From: Parcubacteria group bacterium
GTDB lineage: Bacteria; Patescibacteriota; Minisyncoccia; UBA6257; UBA11618
Assembly: GCA_943357895.1 (NCBI GenBank)
Contig: CALRGO010000005.1
Coordinates: 1 to 35,554 of the forward strand
DNA: 35,554 bases
Direction: 5' to 3'
Under the pieces are notes generated by a model. That model was not told the DNA's origin, did not search any database, and saw only the letters and a list, made by a program, of their open reading frames with translations. Shown here one piece after another: positions 7,191 through 15,482 of the stretch. The translations under genes and the position numbers were made by a program. Every line of letters starts with the position of its first letter. Position 1 is the first letter of the stretch.

Positions 7191-7228
7191 AAAAAAGAAC
7201 GGCCGCCAGTAAGTCACTGACGGCCGTT
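7191..7228. terminator. Bidirectional terminator between RF1 and the convergent orphan gene
   Basis: AACGGCCGCCAGT (7199-7211) pairs with ACTGACGGCCGTT, with an A-run on the left and a T-run on the right. It can end the RF1 transcript (plus) and the orphan transcript (minus). Confidence 0.85.
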
Positions 7229-7248
7229 TTGTTACCCGGCACTTGATT

Positions 7249-7641
7249 TCATCGACGGGCGAGATCACTCACGTGCTCTGGCCGACCTTGCACGACCTTC
7301 AAATGGTCGTTAATTGGCGAAGTCTCACTCAGTGTCGCGTTCAAATCTTCACGAGGCACGGTCGGATCGAACGAATCCGCACCATGCACTTCAGCCTGAA
7401 GCGCCTGCTGCGCCGGATTATCGAGTAGCTCGACGTCAGAATCTCCCCTGTCATCTTTCTTAATGCGACGGGTTAACCCCTCAGGATCGAGCTCCAAGAG
7501 CAAGGCGTCCGCAACCTGAACGAGCTCGTTCATGATACGAGCAGAGAGAATTTTCGCAAGCAATTGCGCGCGAGCGATGTGCGCTTCGTCATGCACCCTC
7601 ATGATTATCTCAACAAAGCCCTGAAATACACTGTCTGTCAC
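7249..7641 (-). CDS. Small orphan protein of unknown function with a Shine-Dalgarno start
   Basis: A 130-aa soluble, acidic protein that I do not recognise. Residues 1-55 look like a long helix (VFQGFVEIIMRVHDEAHIAR onward); the second half is polar and probably flexible. It starts with GTG, preceded by AAAGGAG at 6 nt spacing, and has its own consensus promoter (7693-7721) and a shared terminator. This solitary layout is like the other orphan genes in the window. No function is proposed. Confidence 0.65.
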   Translation of the reverse strand: MTDSVFQGFVEIIMRVHDEAHIARAQLLAKILSARIMNELVQVADALLLELDPEGLTRRIKKDDRGDSDVELLDNPAQQALQAEVHGADSFDPTVPREDLNATLSETSPINDHLKVVQGRPEHVSDLARR

Positions 7642-7692
7642 GGCGAACTCCTTTACTAAATCAAAGTTTTTTTGGAATACGGAACTGCCTTA

Positions 7693-7721
7693 TTTATAAC
7701 ATAAATAATACTATCCGTCAA
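7693..7721 (-). promoter_or_regulatory. Sigma-70 promoter of the orphan gene at 7249-7641
   Basis: TTGACG (7716-7721), 17 bp, TATAAA (7693-7698) on the minus strand. The leader before GTG is about 45 nt and carries AAAGGAG. Confidence 0.75.
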
Positions 7722-7728
7722 TAGCACC

Positions 7729-9021
7729 TCAAAGCGAAGCTATGCCTGCATTCTGGAGCGCCGCAATATCGTTCTCAAACTGCGCTGCTTTTTTTACCAC
7801 GCGCTCGCCGTATGTCCATAAGTAGTTTTGCCACCGGCCACCGGCGTAATAGCGCGCCGCCGCGCGGCGGTATGCCGTTGCATCCACCTCTGTCCCCGCC
7901 CCCGCGTCTTTCATGTACAAGGCAGTCGCCACAAACGCGTCCGCGTGCCGCCACGGCGACGGCGGGTTATTGCCGGTTAAGGCAGTAATACGCGACACAA
8001 ACCCCTTCCACGTCGCGGGGATAAACTGCGATACGCCCATAGCGCCGCCGTACGCACCGTCTGAATTAGCGCACGAAACGAGCGTCGTATCAGGGTTCAT
8101 CCCCAATTGCGCCGTAAGCTCCAAAAAAATCGATACGTCGCGCGTAGGGTGCATTGATTTCTGGTACGTACATCGGCCGACGTTACGGCCTAAGGCAGAC
8201 TCACCATCAAGCACCGCAAGCAAAAGCGCGGGGCGAATACCCACCATACCCGCTGCAGACTTGGCTATCTGGTACGCCTTCTCGAACGTAAGCGCTCCCC
8301 CGCCCGCAAATTCAAAGATACGGCTACGAATCTGCGCTGCTGTCTTTTGCGATTCTTTTAAAAGCACTTGATACTGGCTTTCCTGCCCCTTGGTTTCTTT
8401 AAGCAAAATATCCTTTTCTTTCTTCGCCGCAAGAACGACTTTATTCTGCTCATCGCGCGCAACCTTCAACTGCGCTGCATCCGTCTTTTTTTCTGCTAGA
8501 TGTTCTTGCAAATCAACCAGTTCATCGCGCGCCGCAACGGTTTTTTGCAACGCCTCCTTCAAGCTACCCTGTAGCGAAAAAAGTCCATCAATATTATTAA
8601 AAAATCCCGAAAGCGTGGGGTTCATTACAAGTATCTCCGCCAAGCTTACACCCCCTTCTTCATGCAGGGACTGTAATGCTGCCGTAAGCATCTGCTTGTT
8701 TGTTTGGAGCTTAATAGTCGTCACCTGAATATCACCCTGATTTTTCTTTATTTCCTTATCGAGTTTCAAAAGCGACAACGATATCGCCTTAATTTCCAAA
8801 TTAAGCTTTTTCGTTTTCGCGTTCATTGTGGCTATTTCGCCGTTCAACGTCTTACCCTGCTTTTGGTACGTACCGATTGTTTTTTCATACGCCTCAATTT
8901 GCGCCTCAATTTCTTTTAATTGCGCCTCAAGGACGGCCCGCTCGGCGGCTGATGTCGTTTGCCCGTGCGCAAAAAACGGCACGGTGAGCAATACCAATAA
9001 CAATGCGGCGAAATGCCTCAT
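7729..9021 (-). CDS. Secreted lytic transglycosylase with coiled-coil N-terminus
   Basis: A 430-aa exported peptidoglycan hydrolase. The start chosen (ATG 9021) gives a clean signal peptide MRHFAALLLVLLTVPFFAHG; an ATG 7 codons earlier is possible. Residues about 25-235 are a long coiled coil as in PcsB/EnvC-type proteins. Residues about 240-425 are an SLT/MltB-like domain: the catalytic Glu is Glu274 in LLAVLDGESALGRN, followed by GAMGVSQFIPATWKGF and the late AARYYAGG motif. It should cut glycan strands, with the coiled coil perhaps controlling or tethering it. A TATATC -10-like box lies 5 nt before this ATG. No gene neighbours suggest a partner. Confidence 0.88.
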   Translation of the reverse strand: MRHFAALLLVLLTVPFFAHGQTTSAAERAVLEAQLKEIEAQIEAYEKTIGTYQKQGKTLNGEIATMNAKTKKLNLEIKAISLSLLKLDKEIKKNQGDIQVTTIKLQTNKQMLTAALQSLHEEGGVSLAEILVMNPTLSGFFNNIDGLFSLQGSLKEALQKTVAARDELVDLQEHLAEKKTDAAQLKVARDEQNKVVLAAKKEKDILLKETKGQESQYQVLLKESQKTAAQIRSRIFEFAGGGALTFEKAYQIAKSAAGMVGIRPALLLAVLDGESALGRNVGRCTYQKSMHPTRDVSIFLELTAQLGMNPDTTLVSCANSDGAYGGAMGVSQFIPATWKGFVSRITALTGNNPPSPWRHADAFVATALYMKDAGAGTEVDATAYRRAAARYYAGGRWQNYLWTYGERVVKKAAQFENDIAALQNAGIASL

Positions 9022-9057
9022 AGATAGATATAAGCCTACCATGCTTTTGCGAGTACG

Positions 9058-9077
9058 AAAAAAGCGCCCTGCGGCGC
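9058..9077 (-). terminator. Terminator of the L25 gene
   Basis: GCGCC/GGCGC stem (9064-9068 with 9073-9077), loop CTGC, with a T-run on the minus strand at 9058-9063. Confidence 0.75.
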
Positions 9078-9085
9078 CTGTTTCG

Positions 9086-9748
9086 TTATTCTTTAGCGGA
9101 ATCTTCCTTTTCAGCCTTTGCTTTTTCGCGTGCCGCCTTCTGTTCGTCCGTCTCCGACTTCACGTCGTCCATAGTCATTGTGGGCGCCTCGGCAACTTCC
9201 TCTTCGCGCGGGGCGGCAACGGTTGCAACCATCGCGTCCGGCTCAGCTTGAATAACCGCCTTCTTGCTAATAGCGAGATCCTTCACGAGAATGCTGTCGC
9301 CTACGTTTACGAGCTTATTAAGATCAACAATCAAGGAGTGCGGCATGTCAGCCGGAAGCGCTTCGACTTCGAAGTCGGATGCCGCTTTTATAAGCACTGC
9401 ACCCGCCTTTACTGCCGGTGACTCGCCGACAAACTCAACCGGCACGTATGCCGTAAGCTTTTGATCCATGCGAACTTGGCGAAAGTCGGCGTGCTCAACA
9501 ACGCCCGAAAACGAATCACGTACCACGTCTTGAATAAGCACCGAAACCTTAGCGCCCGCGGCGTTAAGTGTAACAACGGTTGTTTCGCCCGCCGCTTTAT
9601 ATGCCTTTGCAAATTCCTTCGCAGGTACGGCAACATGCACGTTATCGAAACCGTTACCGTACACTTCGCCAATTACGAAGCCCTTCTTACGCCATATTTT
9701 CGCTGCGCTCCGTCCGGTTGCCGTGCGCACTTCTGCCTTAAGTTCCAT
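9086..9748 (-). CDS. rplY: 50S ribosomal protein bL25 (TL5/CTC type)
   Basis: A 220-aa bL25 of the long form. Residues 1-90 form the 5S-rRNA-binding L25 domain (MELKAEVRTATGRSAAKIWR, with GEVYG and HADF motifs); about 95-185 is the beta-barrel TL5 domain (VPVEFVGESPAVKAG). The end is a highly acidic then Lys/Glu-rich tail, common in this family. The gene is monocistronic, with its own promoter (9761-9789) and terminator. The ATG at 9748 follows the -10 box by 12 nt and no Shine-Dalgarno is present. Confidence 0.93.
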   Translation of the reverse strand: MELKAEVRTATGRSAAKIWRKKGFVIGEVYGNGFDNVHVAVPAKEFAKAYKAAGETTVVTLNAAGAKVSVLIQDVVRDSFSGVVEHADFRQVRMDQKLTAYVPVEFVGESPAVKAGAVLIKAASDFEVEALPADMPHSLIVDLNKLVNVGDSILVKDLAISKKAVIQAEPDAMVATVAAPREEEVAEAPTMTMDDVKSETDEQKAAREKAKAEKEDSAKE

Positions 9749-9760
9749 ATAAGTCCCGTA

Positions 9761-9789
9761 ACTATACCACGATGGGGCGGATTATTCAA
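9761..9789 (-). promoter_or_regulatory. Promoter of the L25 gene, near-leaderless
   Basis: TTGAAT (9784-9789), 17 bp, extended -10 TGGTATAGT (-10 at 9761-9766). The ATG is 12 nt further on, so the leader is about 5 nt. Confidence 0.65.
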
Positions 9790-10643
9790 TACAGGCTTAT
9801 TTTCGCCTTAATTGCCTGATAAACAGCTTCTTCCCCTGCGGCGAGCAACTTATAGGGAGCGACCTCGTCGGGCATTTCTTTAAGTGATTCCCCGAGCTTT
9901 TCGCGCCACGCGCGACGGATTTCGGTATTGATATGGATTACGGAAATACCGGCTTTAATTGCCGCGCGGATATCGGCATCGCTGTTGCCGCTCGCCCCGT
10001 GGAGCACCAAAGGGATCGGTTTACCCTGAGCTTGTCGAAGGGCGTCTTTTATTTTTTTGATAAGCGGAATGTCGAGTGCCGGCTCGTTGCCGCTTGCCAT
10101 CATGCCATGCACGTTGCCCACGGCAGGCGCCAACATATCCACGCCCGTTTCTTGCACGAACCGCACTGCGTCTTTTACCGTCGTTTTTTGAACTCCTTTG
10201 GGAACTTTCTTGAAGACTTGGGAGGCGGTGCCGATGTAGCCCAGCTCGCCTTCCACGATGACACGCGGGCTTACAATGCGCACGTATTCCACGGCGCGTT
10301 TTGTTTCGCGGATGTTTTCTGGAAGTGTGAGGCCCGCGCCGTCGAATATAACGGCGTCGAACCCCGTTTCAACCGCCTCTTTTAGTTTTTCGAACGACTT
10401 AGTATGGTCCGCGTTCAAGTATATTTTTAATCCCTGCGCCCGATACGCGCGTACTAACGCAACGGCTTCGCGCACGCCCACAAATTCCCGCTCGCCCTCC
10501 GAGAGCCCCATAATAATAGGCACGTTAAGCTCCCGCGCCACGCGCGCGGCGGCCTTAAGCGCCGAAAGTTCCGAAAAATTAAAATGCCAAATAACGCCCC
10601 CGCGGGAAGTAGCCTCGCTTATAACATCACGCAACGATTGCAT
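9786..10643 (-). CDS. Class II fructose-bisphosphate aldolase family protein
   Basis: A 285-aa zinc aldolase, probably cleaving fructose 1,6-bisphosphate in glycolysis (a tagatose-bisphosphate or other ketose substrate cannot be excluded). It has the family motifs: NADHTK (catalytic Asp, zinc His), EGELGYIG, GNVHGM (zinc His), LHGASG (zinc His) and INTEIRRAW. Start Met at 10643 is chosen because MQSLRDVISEA matches the family; a longer frame to 10745 adds unrelated residues that run through a terminator. The extended -10 TGGTATACT ends 6 nt before it. Residues LRQAQGKP (near 206) are encoded by a dispersed palindromic repeat inserted in frame before the LHGASG strand. Confidence 0.92.
   Translation of the reverse strand: MQSLRDVISEATSRGGVIWHFNFSELSALKAAARVARELNVPIIMGLSEGEREFVGVREAVALVRAYRAQGLKIYLNADHTKSFEKLKEAVETGFDAVIFDGAGLTLPENIRETKRAVEYVRIVSPRVIVEGELGYIGTASQVFKKVPKGVQKTTVKDAVRFVQETGVDMLAPAVGNVHGMMASGNEPALDIPLIKKIKDALRQAQGKPIPLVLHGASGNSDADIRAAIKAGISVIHINTEIRRAWREKLGESLKEMPDEVAPYKLLAAGEEAVYQAIKAKISLY
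10024..10042. repeat. Dispersed palindromic repeat in the aldolase gene
   Basis: CCCTGAGCTTGTCGAAGGG, inserted in frame (encodes LRQAQG on the minus strand). Copies are at 17821-17840 (AlaRS) and, as a variant, 4269-4283 (16S intron 1). Confidence 0.8.
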
Positions 10644-10649
10644 ATAAAA

Positions 10650-10658
10650 AGTATACCA
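10650..10658 (-). promoter_or_regulatory. Extended -10 giving a leaderless aldolase mRNA
   Basis: TGGTATACT on the minus strand; the -10 hexamer ends 6 nt before the ATG at 10643. Confidence 0.6.
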
Positions 10659-10663
10659 CCAAT

Positions 10664-10697
10664 AAAAAAACCGCCCTACGCTTGATGCGTGGGGCGG
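10664..10697 (-). terminator. Terminator of the two-gene orphan operon
   Basis: CCGCCC...GGGCGG stem (10671-10697) followed on the minus strand by seven T. The stop codon of the upstream gene (TAG at 10676-10678) is inside the stem. Confidence 0.8.
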
Positions 10698-11275
10698 ATG
10701 GCGATAACGCCGGCTCTGATCAATTCGTCGCGATCCCTGCGCCAATCAACCTCTACCGGATGACCGTGCGAAAGGATACTGCCGCGTAACTCCTCATATG
10801 CACCTTCGGATACCCGCATGCTATTGCAATGATGGCATTCTTCAAGCGTCGCCAAAACCATATCAGACCGAGCATACATCAAGCCGTTAATGTCCGGATG
10901 AGTATGCACCACGAGCGTAAAATCGCTTTCAACGCACGCATGCTGCGCGGCGCTCAGCATGCTGATTGCGATACCGTCATCCTCCCTTTTCCGACCATGG
11001 TGGTAGAAAAAGAAATTATTGCCAGCTCCCGCGACGTCGTGCGGGGGGTTGGGGAAGAAATGGATATGCGGAGGAATGGCAAATTTCTTCGGCATCGTTT
11101 CGGCTAAACGCAATCCATCACGCAACCACCCGACATACCGCTTGAATTGTTCGGAGGTCAAGCGAATGCCATCAACGATAACCGGAATGCTATTGTGCAA
11201 TTCGGTTAAAATCTCCGCACGCCAAGAATCCCTTTCGTACAGATCTTCCATCCAATCTAAAGCGTTTTTAGGCAC
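10676..11275 (-). CDS. Orphan protein with a possible JAMM/MPN-like motif
   Basis: A 199-aa soluble protein. Residues near 120-137 read LVVHTHPDINGLMYARSD, which resembles the HxHP...D metal-binding motif of JAMM/MPN proteases and RadC, but the usual Ser is replaced and the spacing is one residue longer, so this is a weak call. The C-terminal part contains HSHGHPVEVDW-like His-rich sequence (SHGHP near 170). It starts with GTG after GGGAGG (5 nt spacing), 24 nt downstream of the orphan gene 11300-11767, with which it shares a promoter, and ends in a strong terminator. If the metal site is real it would be a peptidase or deubiquitinase-like enzyme; otherwise unknown. Confidence 0.65.
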   Translation of the reverse strand: MPKNALDWMEDLYERDSWRAEILTELHNSIPVIVDGIRLTSEQFKRYVGWLRDGLRLAETMPKKFAIPPHIHFFPNPPHDVAGAGNNFFFYHHGRKREDDGIAISMLSAAQHACVESDFTLVVHTHPDINGLMYARSDMVLATLEECHHCNSMRVSEGAYEELRGSILSHGHPVEVDWRRDRDELIRAGVIAIRPTHQA

Positions 11276-11299
11276 GATGGCCTCCCTTCTAAGATTTTG

Positions 11300-11767
11300 T
11301 TAGTTAGAACTCGGACGAGGACCTGCTTGCATGCCGAATTTCGTTGCAACCGCTTCGATTTTTCGATATTCAGCCATATGAAGCGGAATCATCGAAATCG
11401 TCGCGTCAGGATGACGCTCTTGCAATCCACGAAAGAGAATTAACGCCCCTGCTTGCAATAACTCAGTGCGCTCCGTTGGAGCCGAAACGAAAGCGATCAA
11501 ATGCGGCTGACTCGGCGTGCGTTTTGGTACGCCCACACCACCAAGTAAATTAGCGGCAGCCGTCGTCAAGATCAGGATATTCCGCTCGGATAAGAAACTT
11601 CTCAATCCAGCCGCGAAACGGGCTAAATCGGAAAGAGATATCCGCGTAGTGATGATTTCGAACGCGAGAGGTTCTGTGAGTCCGTTTTCCGGCACCACAG
11701 GCATCTCCCACCGCAAGTGGTCATACGCGACTACCTCTTCTGACTGCGGAAAACGATTTGTAGACAC
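11300..11767 (-). CDS. Orphan protein of unknown function, first gene of a two-gene operon
   Basis: A 155-aa soluble protein with no recognised domain. The middle (about 45-75) looks like an alpha/beta core: SDLARFAAGLRSFLSERNIL then a Gly/Ala-rich strand-turn; a basic, Pro/Ser end follows. It starts with GTG after a strong AAGGAGAG, and a consensus -35 TTGACA promoter lies about 50 nt upstream. It is co-transcribed with the JAMM-like gene 24 nt downstream, so the two may act together. Function not assigned. Confidence 0.65.
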   Translation of the reverse strand: MSTNRFPQSEEVVAYDHLRWEMPVVPENGLTEPLAFEIITTRISLSDLARFAAGLRSFLSERNILILTTAAANLLGGVGVPKRTPSQPHLIAFVSAPTERTELLQAGALILFRGLQERHPDATISMIPLHMAEYRKIEAVATKFGMQAGPRPSSN

Positions 11768-11817
11768 GATACTCTCCTTCTCAAATAGGTTTTCAGTGAA
11801 CAGCTAACAACAGTGCT

Positions 11818-11846
11818 ATTTTGCACTATTTAATACTTTTTGTCAA
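11818..11846 (-). promoter_or_regulatory. Promoter of the two-gene orphan operon
   Basis: TTGACA (11841-11846), 17 bp, CAAAAT (11818-11823) on the minus strand. The leader before the GTG is about 43 nt and ends in AAGGAGAG. Confidence 0.65.
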
Positions 11847-11867
11847 ATACGAGCGAAGTAAACCTCT

Positions 11868-13388
11868 TTAAGGATAATAGATATTAGCAACTGTCATCGG
11901 CATCTCGATTGGGTTCCAAGTCATGCTAGAGGGCGAACCATCACTCCATGTAATATCCCCTGCATTTTTAATTTGCACGGACAATGAATCCTGGGCATTC
12001 GAGTTGTTCGTAAATAAACTTGAATCAACGCGTATCCAGACTTTTTTAGTTTTTACTCCATTTGGAATTAGAGCGCTATCAAGACTAAAAGTAACTGAGC
12101 ATGACCCTGCTATTCCTGCATTGCAGATTTTTTGATTACTTAACCCCGTGACAGACCCCCACGTTGCATCAGGAAAAGTAGAGCTTGCGAAGGACTTAAT
12201 CATTAAGTCGACTGAAAATGCAGACACAGGAGACGTTGTAGACGTTACGGGCGGCATTATCGCCCTACCCGAAAAATCAAGTTTTACGGTTTTTATACTT
12301 ACGCCGTCCCCTGTTGCCCCCCACTCAAAAGCTGGTATATCTTTAGTCCCGATAAAATCCATCACAACACGGTCATGATAGATAACGGTTTGAGCTAAAG
12401 GCAGGGCGACAGTTGCCTTAGAAGTAGAAGCCGTACTAGATCCATCAACAACAGTCTGTGCGACCCCTGACGGCGTTCCTGTAATTACTGCTAGAACCCC
12501 TGAAGATGAGTCAGATGCCACTACGTCCGCCGTTGAAGCGATGCCAAACGTATGCACGGAACCGCTCTTAGCAATAGTTGATGTTGGTGTAAGAACATTA
12601 GCCCGTACCACGAATGTCTTCGAGGCGCCTCTTGAAATAATTATTGGATTTCCGAATCCATCGGCTATCTGACTAAAAGATATTTTACCAGGAGAATCAG
12701 CCGTAAGACCCATAGTCACTGGCCCTGCCAATAAAACACCCGTATTAGGATCGTATAACCCGATATTATACAAAGAAACTTTACCGGCATCGTTATTCGT
12801 AATCGTATCCGTAAATTTCAAACTTGAAATTTTCACATCACTGTCCGTGGATAATCTTATTTTATAAACGATATTATTCTCAGATCCCATCACCAATGAG
12901 TTCGAAATACCCGTCGTATCACTCGAAACGGTTACTTGTGGGCCAGCAGCCACTGGCGCTGAAATAACAGGAAGACGATTGCCTAATATCTCCCCACTAC
13001 TTACGGTGCCCGACCCCGAAACTGTTGCCACGTTCGCATAAGGAGCGGCAATCAAATTCCCTGAAATCTCCTTAATAACCGCTTGCGACTTGATATCGGC
13101 TTTCACCGATATGACACGCGGCTGGTTCGCGGGAAGGAAATACCCCAAATTCCCCATGGGTAGGCCGAAATCGGCACGATACGAATTAGAAAAAGTACCT
13201 ACAGTACCCCAATTACCGGATGGAACGGCTATAGACGAACCGATAACGGTGCCCCTATTGTCAACAAGCCTGATATTGCTAATATCCGCGGAAACCGGAG
13301 TAAGACCCTGATCTAGCCCAGCCGTAATCCGTACTTGTAAAAACCTTATGTTCCAATCTTCACCTCCAGGAGTCACGACGAATTTCAT
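11868..13388 (-). CDS. C-terminal part of a split surface protein
   Basis: A 506-aa open frame of beta-rich, Ser/Thr/Val-rich repeats typical of cell-surface proteins, with recurring segments such as VSSDTTGISNSLVMGSENN and KSGSVHTFGIASTADVVAS. There is no signal peptide. It is in the same frame as the gene at 13464-14129: the frame is open from an amber codon (13464-13466) through 25 codons (AAIKFERAQDTPSSSVAV onward) to this ATG, so both were probably one protein of about 750 aa. The ATG at 13388 lies inside a beta-strand-like segment and has no promoter or ribosome site, so it is not a convincing natural start. Function: probable envelope-associated adhesin or structural protein. Confidence 0.65.
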   Translation of the reverse strand: MKFVVTPGGEDWNIRFLQVRITAGLDQGLTPVSADISNIRLVDNRGTVIGSSIAVPSGNWGTVGTFSNSYRADFGLPMGNLGYFLPANQPRVISVKADIKSQAVIKEISGNLIAAPYANVATVSGSGTVSSGEILGNRLPVISAPVAAGPQVTVSSDTTGISNSLVMGSENNIVYKIRLSTDSDVKISSLKFTDTITNNDAGKVSLYNIGLYDPNTGVLLAGPVTMGLTADSPGKISFSQIADGFGNPIIISRGASKTFVVRANVLTPTSTIAKSGSVHTFGIASTADVVASDSSSGVLAVITGTPSGVAQTVVDGSSTASTSKATVALPLAQTVIYHDRVVMDFIGTKDIPAFEWGATGDGVSIKTVKLDFSGRAIMPPVTSTTSPVSAFSVDLMIKSFASSTFPDATWGSVTGLSNQKICNAGIAGSCSVTFSLDSALIPNGVKTKKVWIRVDSSLFTNNSNAQDSLSVQIKNAGDITWSDGSPSSMTWNPIEMPMTVANIYYP

Positions 13389-13463
13389 AAGTGTAGCGTC
13401 CGTTGTCCCGACGGCGACGCTACTCGACGGAGTATCTTGCGCCCTTTCAAATTTAATAGCGGC

Positions 13464-14129
13464 CTATTGAGTAGAAGTTGAGGAGGAACTGGTAATTGCC
13501 TGACCGCCGACCGAAAAATTCGGTTTAACTAATACCTCTGCGGAAATAAAAGTCAAAAACGGCAACCCGTTATTGATGCGCGAAAATTGCGGCGTTGCCG
13601 TTACCTCAAACACAATCGTTTTACCCGGATCCACGGGAAAACCTGCTGAAGTAGTGCTTGATAATGAAATAGATTGAGTAGTGCTGGTATTTGTAACTGA
13701 AGCGCTAATTGAAAAAGAAGTAGAAGTAGTAGAAGTACCAATAAACGACCTCACGGAGGCCATTGGCGAATTCGGGGGAACGGACAGACCCACCTTTTTT
13801 AGATATATAACGTCGCTACTATTATTTGAAATGGTAAATGACCCCATAACCTGACCAGCCCTGCCTTGACTAAAAACAAGGGGATTTGTTCTTAGTGTAT
13901 TTACCCCTATGCTCAAGAGAGCGGGTGCAGTGGAGGTGGTAGAGCCAAGCACCTGCGCGCGTAAGTCATTATATCGAGATTCGATTATATTAGCGCGGGC
14001 AAACGCCCCGCCAGACGCAACATCATTCCCTTTTTTTAGGAAAACGCCGACACCAAAAACGACTGCGCACGTAAAAATTATCACCATGGCGCCATTCATA
14101 ATTCCTACAGATACTTTTTTATCTCCCAT
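13464..14129 (-). CDS. Membrane-anchored N-terminal part of a split surface protein
   Basis: A 221-aa product beginning MGDKKVSVGIMNGAMVIIFT, with one N-terminal membrane segment (about 10-30) and then a Ser/Thr-rich extracellular beta-sandwich-like part (SFTISNNSSDVIYLKKVGLS). It ends in a Ser/Thr linker SSSSTSTQ at a TAG codon; the same frame continues into 11868-13388. The amber codon may be a real mutation, a sequencing or assembly error, or a readthrough site. The leader (about 34 nt) is A/T-rich without Shine-Dalgarno, behind the extended -10 TGGTATCCT at 14170. A perfect DnaA-box sequence is at 14209-14217 and a C-homopolymer at about 14188. Confidence 0.75.
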   Translation of the reverse strand: MGDKKVSVGIMNGAMVIIFTCAVVFGVGVFLKKGNDVASGGAFARANIIESRYNDLRAQVLGSTTSTAPALLSIGVNTLRTNPLVFSQGRAGQVMGSFTISNNSSDVIYLKKVGLSVPPNSPMASVRSFIGTSTTSTSFSISASVTNTSTTQSISLSSTTSAGFPVDPGKTIVFEVTATPQFSRINNGLPFLTFISAEVLVKPNFSVGGQAITSSSSTSTQ

Positions 14130-14208
14130 ATCTAAATATTTATTTTTATTAATTTATATAGTCTTAAATAGGATACCACTATTCCGCCCCCCCCCCGACA
14201 CAAAAAAG

Positions 14209-14220
14209 TTATCCACAGGC
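14209..14220. promoter_or_regulatory. DnaA-box-like 12-mer TTATCCACAGGC
   Basis: Contains the consensus DnaA box TTATCCACA. The same 12 nt occur inverted at 1363-1374 upstream of the prepilin gene. Each lies 80-105 nt before a surface-protein start. Isolated boxes may be chance or DnaA-dependent regulation; there is no cluster to suggest an origin. Confidence 0.4.
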
Positions 14221-14225
14221 ATCTA

Positions 14226-15482
14226 TTACACCGCAAACCAGCCCTGCACGATGTTTTTGCGGCTTAATTCCTCGAGTTGCTTTACGCTGAAATATTCTGT
14301 AAAAATCTTATTCCATAGCGCTTCTTGCTCGTGATACAGGTAGCGAATCTCTTTGCGCTTTACGAGGGTCATTATAACGTCACCCAGGTTAAGGCTCACG
14401 AGCTCATCCTCACCTAAGTCCGTCTTAAAAAAATCACCCACCCAGCCGGCGCCGTTCCAAAAGCGCAGGTCGTCGCCGCCTAAATGCATCACGTCGTCTT
14501 CCGCCCGCTGCCAGTGCAACGCCTCGGGGTTTACACGCGGCTCCGCCAAGCGCCAATCATTCGGATCAATCTTCGCCAAGTAGCGCTGCACTACAAGAAA
14601 GCGCGGCCGCGCGCCTTCAGGTAATTCCTCCGGCAGACGTTTTTCAATCACATCCCCCCGAAGCATAGAAATAACACTTGCGGCAAACGCTGCCTTATCT
14701 TTTTTATACTCGCGAAACGCGTCTGCGTAATACGCCACTTCGTGGAAGTAGTGGAGAAGGAGCGAAACAAGCCGAAGCGTCTCGCCCGATATGCCAAGGA
14801 AAATCGGGATGACGAAAATAACGCCGAGTTCTTTTAAGTGGCTTACGTTATGGAACTTTTTGGCGACGAACGTTTCGGCAACTTTCGCCCATTTTTCGTT
14901 GAGGGCGCGCATTTCTATATCACGCTCCTCAAAGTCGGCTGGCGTAAGTGCCTCGTATTGCTTAAAAAATATCTCGTTTTGCCACTTTTCGTCTTCCAAA
15001 AAACGAAGGGCGCTATACACTTCTTCCAAATTCTCGTTTTCGAGAAGCGTGTCGACGTTTTCATATTTAAGGGCTTTTAAAATATTTAGGGGCGGCACCG
15101 CACGCAAGAATTCACGCGCTTTCGCATGCTTTAAGAAAAACCCTCTGCGTGACCCGCCATACGCCGACTTAACAAACGAAACGACCGCTGCAGAAGCGGC
15201 ATGCCCCCGCAACGACGCATGACCTACAAGCTCTAAAATCTTTAAGTCATCCGCCTCAACTTTAGAAACCAAGGCATCGTACACCTCTTGTGCCTTCGCT
15301 TCATGGATCACGCCGAGCATTGCAAGTTTTTCGCCCACGATACGTTCGTTTTCGAAAAAAATCTTCTCAATAATCTCCGTCTTCCCCGTTATGCGTTCAA
15401 GAGATGTGATAAATTCAAAAAAACCATTCTTCGGAATTTTTAATATCCGCGCAATTTTTTCTTGGTACAAATTACTATCCAT
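14226..15482 (-). CDS. Conserved-looking protein of unknown function, coupled to a PfkB kinase gene
   Basis: A 418-aa soluble, mostly helical protein rich in Lys, Glu, Leu and Phe, with no membrane segment except one hydrophobic stretch near 222-245 (GVIFVIPIFLGISGETLRLV). I recognise no domain. The ATG overlaps the TAG stop of the upstream PfkB-type kinase gene within ATGGATAG, so the two are translationally coupled and probably work together. The C-terminal part has a series of acidic and aromatic residues (EDDVMHLGGDDLRFWNG). A sugar-related role is only a guess from the neighbour. Confidence 0.75.
   Translation of the reverse strand: MDSNLYQEKIARILKIPKNGFFEFITSLERITGKTEIIEKIFFENERIVGEKLAMLGVIHEAKAQEVYDALVSKVEADDLKILELVGHASLRGHAASAAVVSFVKSAYGGSRRGFFLKHAKAREFLRAVPPLNILKALKYENVDTLLENENLEEVYSALRFLEDEKWQNEIFFKQYEALTPADFEERDIEMRALNEKWAKVAETFVAKKFHNVSHLKELGVIFVIPIFLGISGETLRLVSLLLHYFHEVAYYADAFREYKKDKAAFAASVISMLRGDVIEKRLPEELPEGARPRFLVVQRYLAKIDPNDWRLAEPRVNPEALHWQRAEDDVMHLGGDDLRFWNGAGWVGDFFKTDLGEDELVSLNLGDVIMTLVKRKEIRYLYHEQEALWNKIFTEYFSVKQLEELSRKNIVQGWFAV

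Noticed and set aside
10644-10745. N-terminal extension of the aldolase
   Set aside because: The extra 34 residues run through the terminator and the extended -10 box and do not resemble the family; the internal ATG at 10643 fits.
13464-13466. TAG as a sense codon (genetic code change)
   Set aside because: TAG ends the PfkB kinase, the endonuclease and an orphan gene normally, and RF1 with its PxT motif is present. A general recoding is not supported.
14188-14198. C-homopolymer upstream of the surface protein as a phase-variation tract
   Set aside because: It lies in or near the promoter and could affect spacing, but a single sequence cannot show variation, and homopolymers are a common sequencing-error site.
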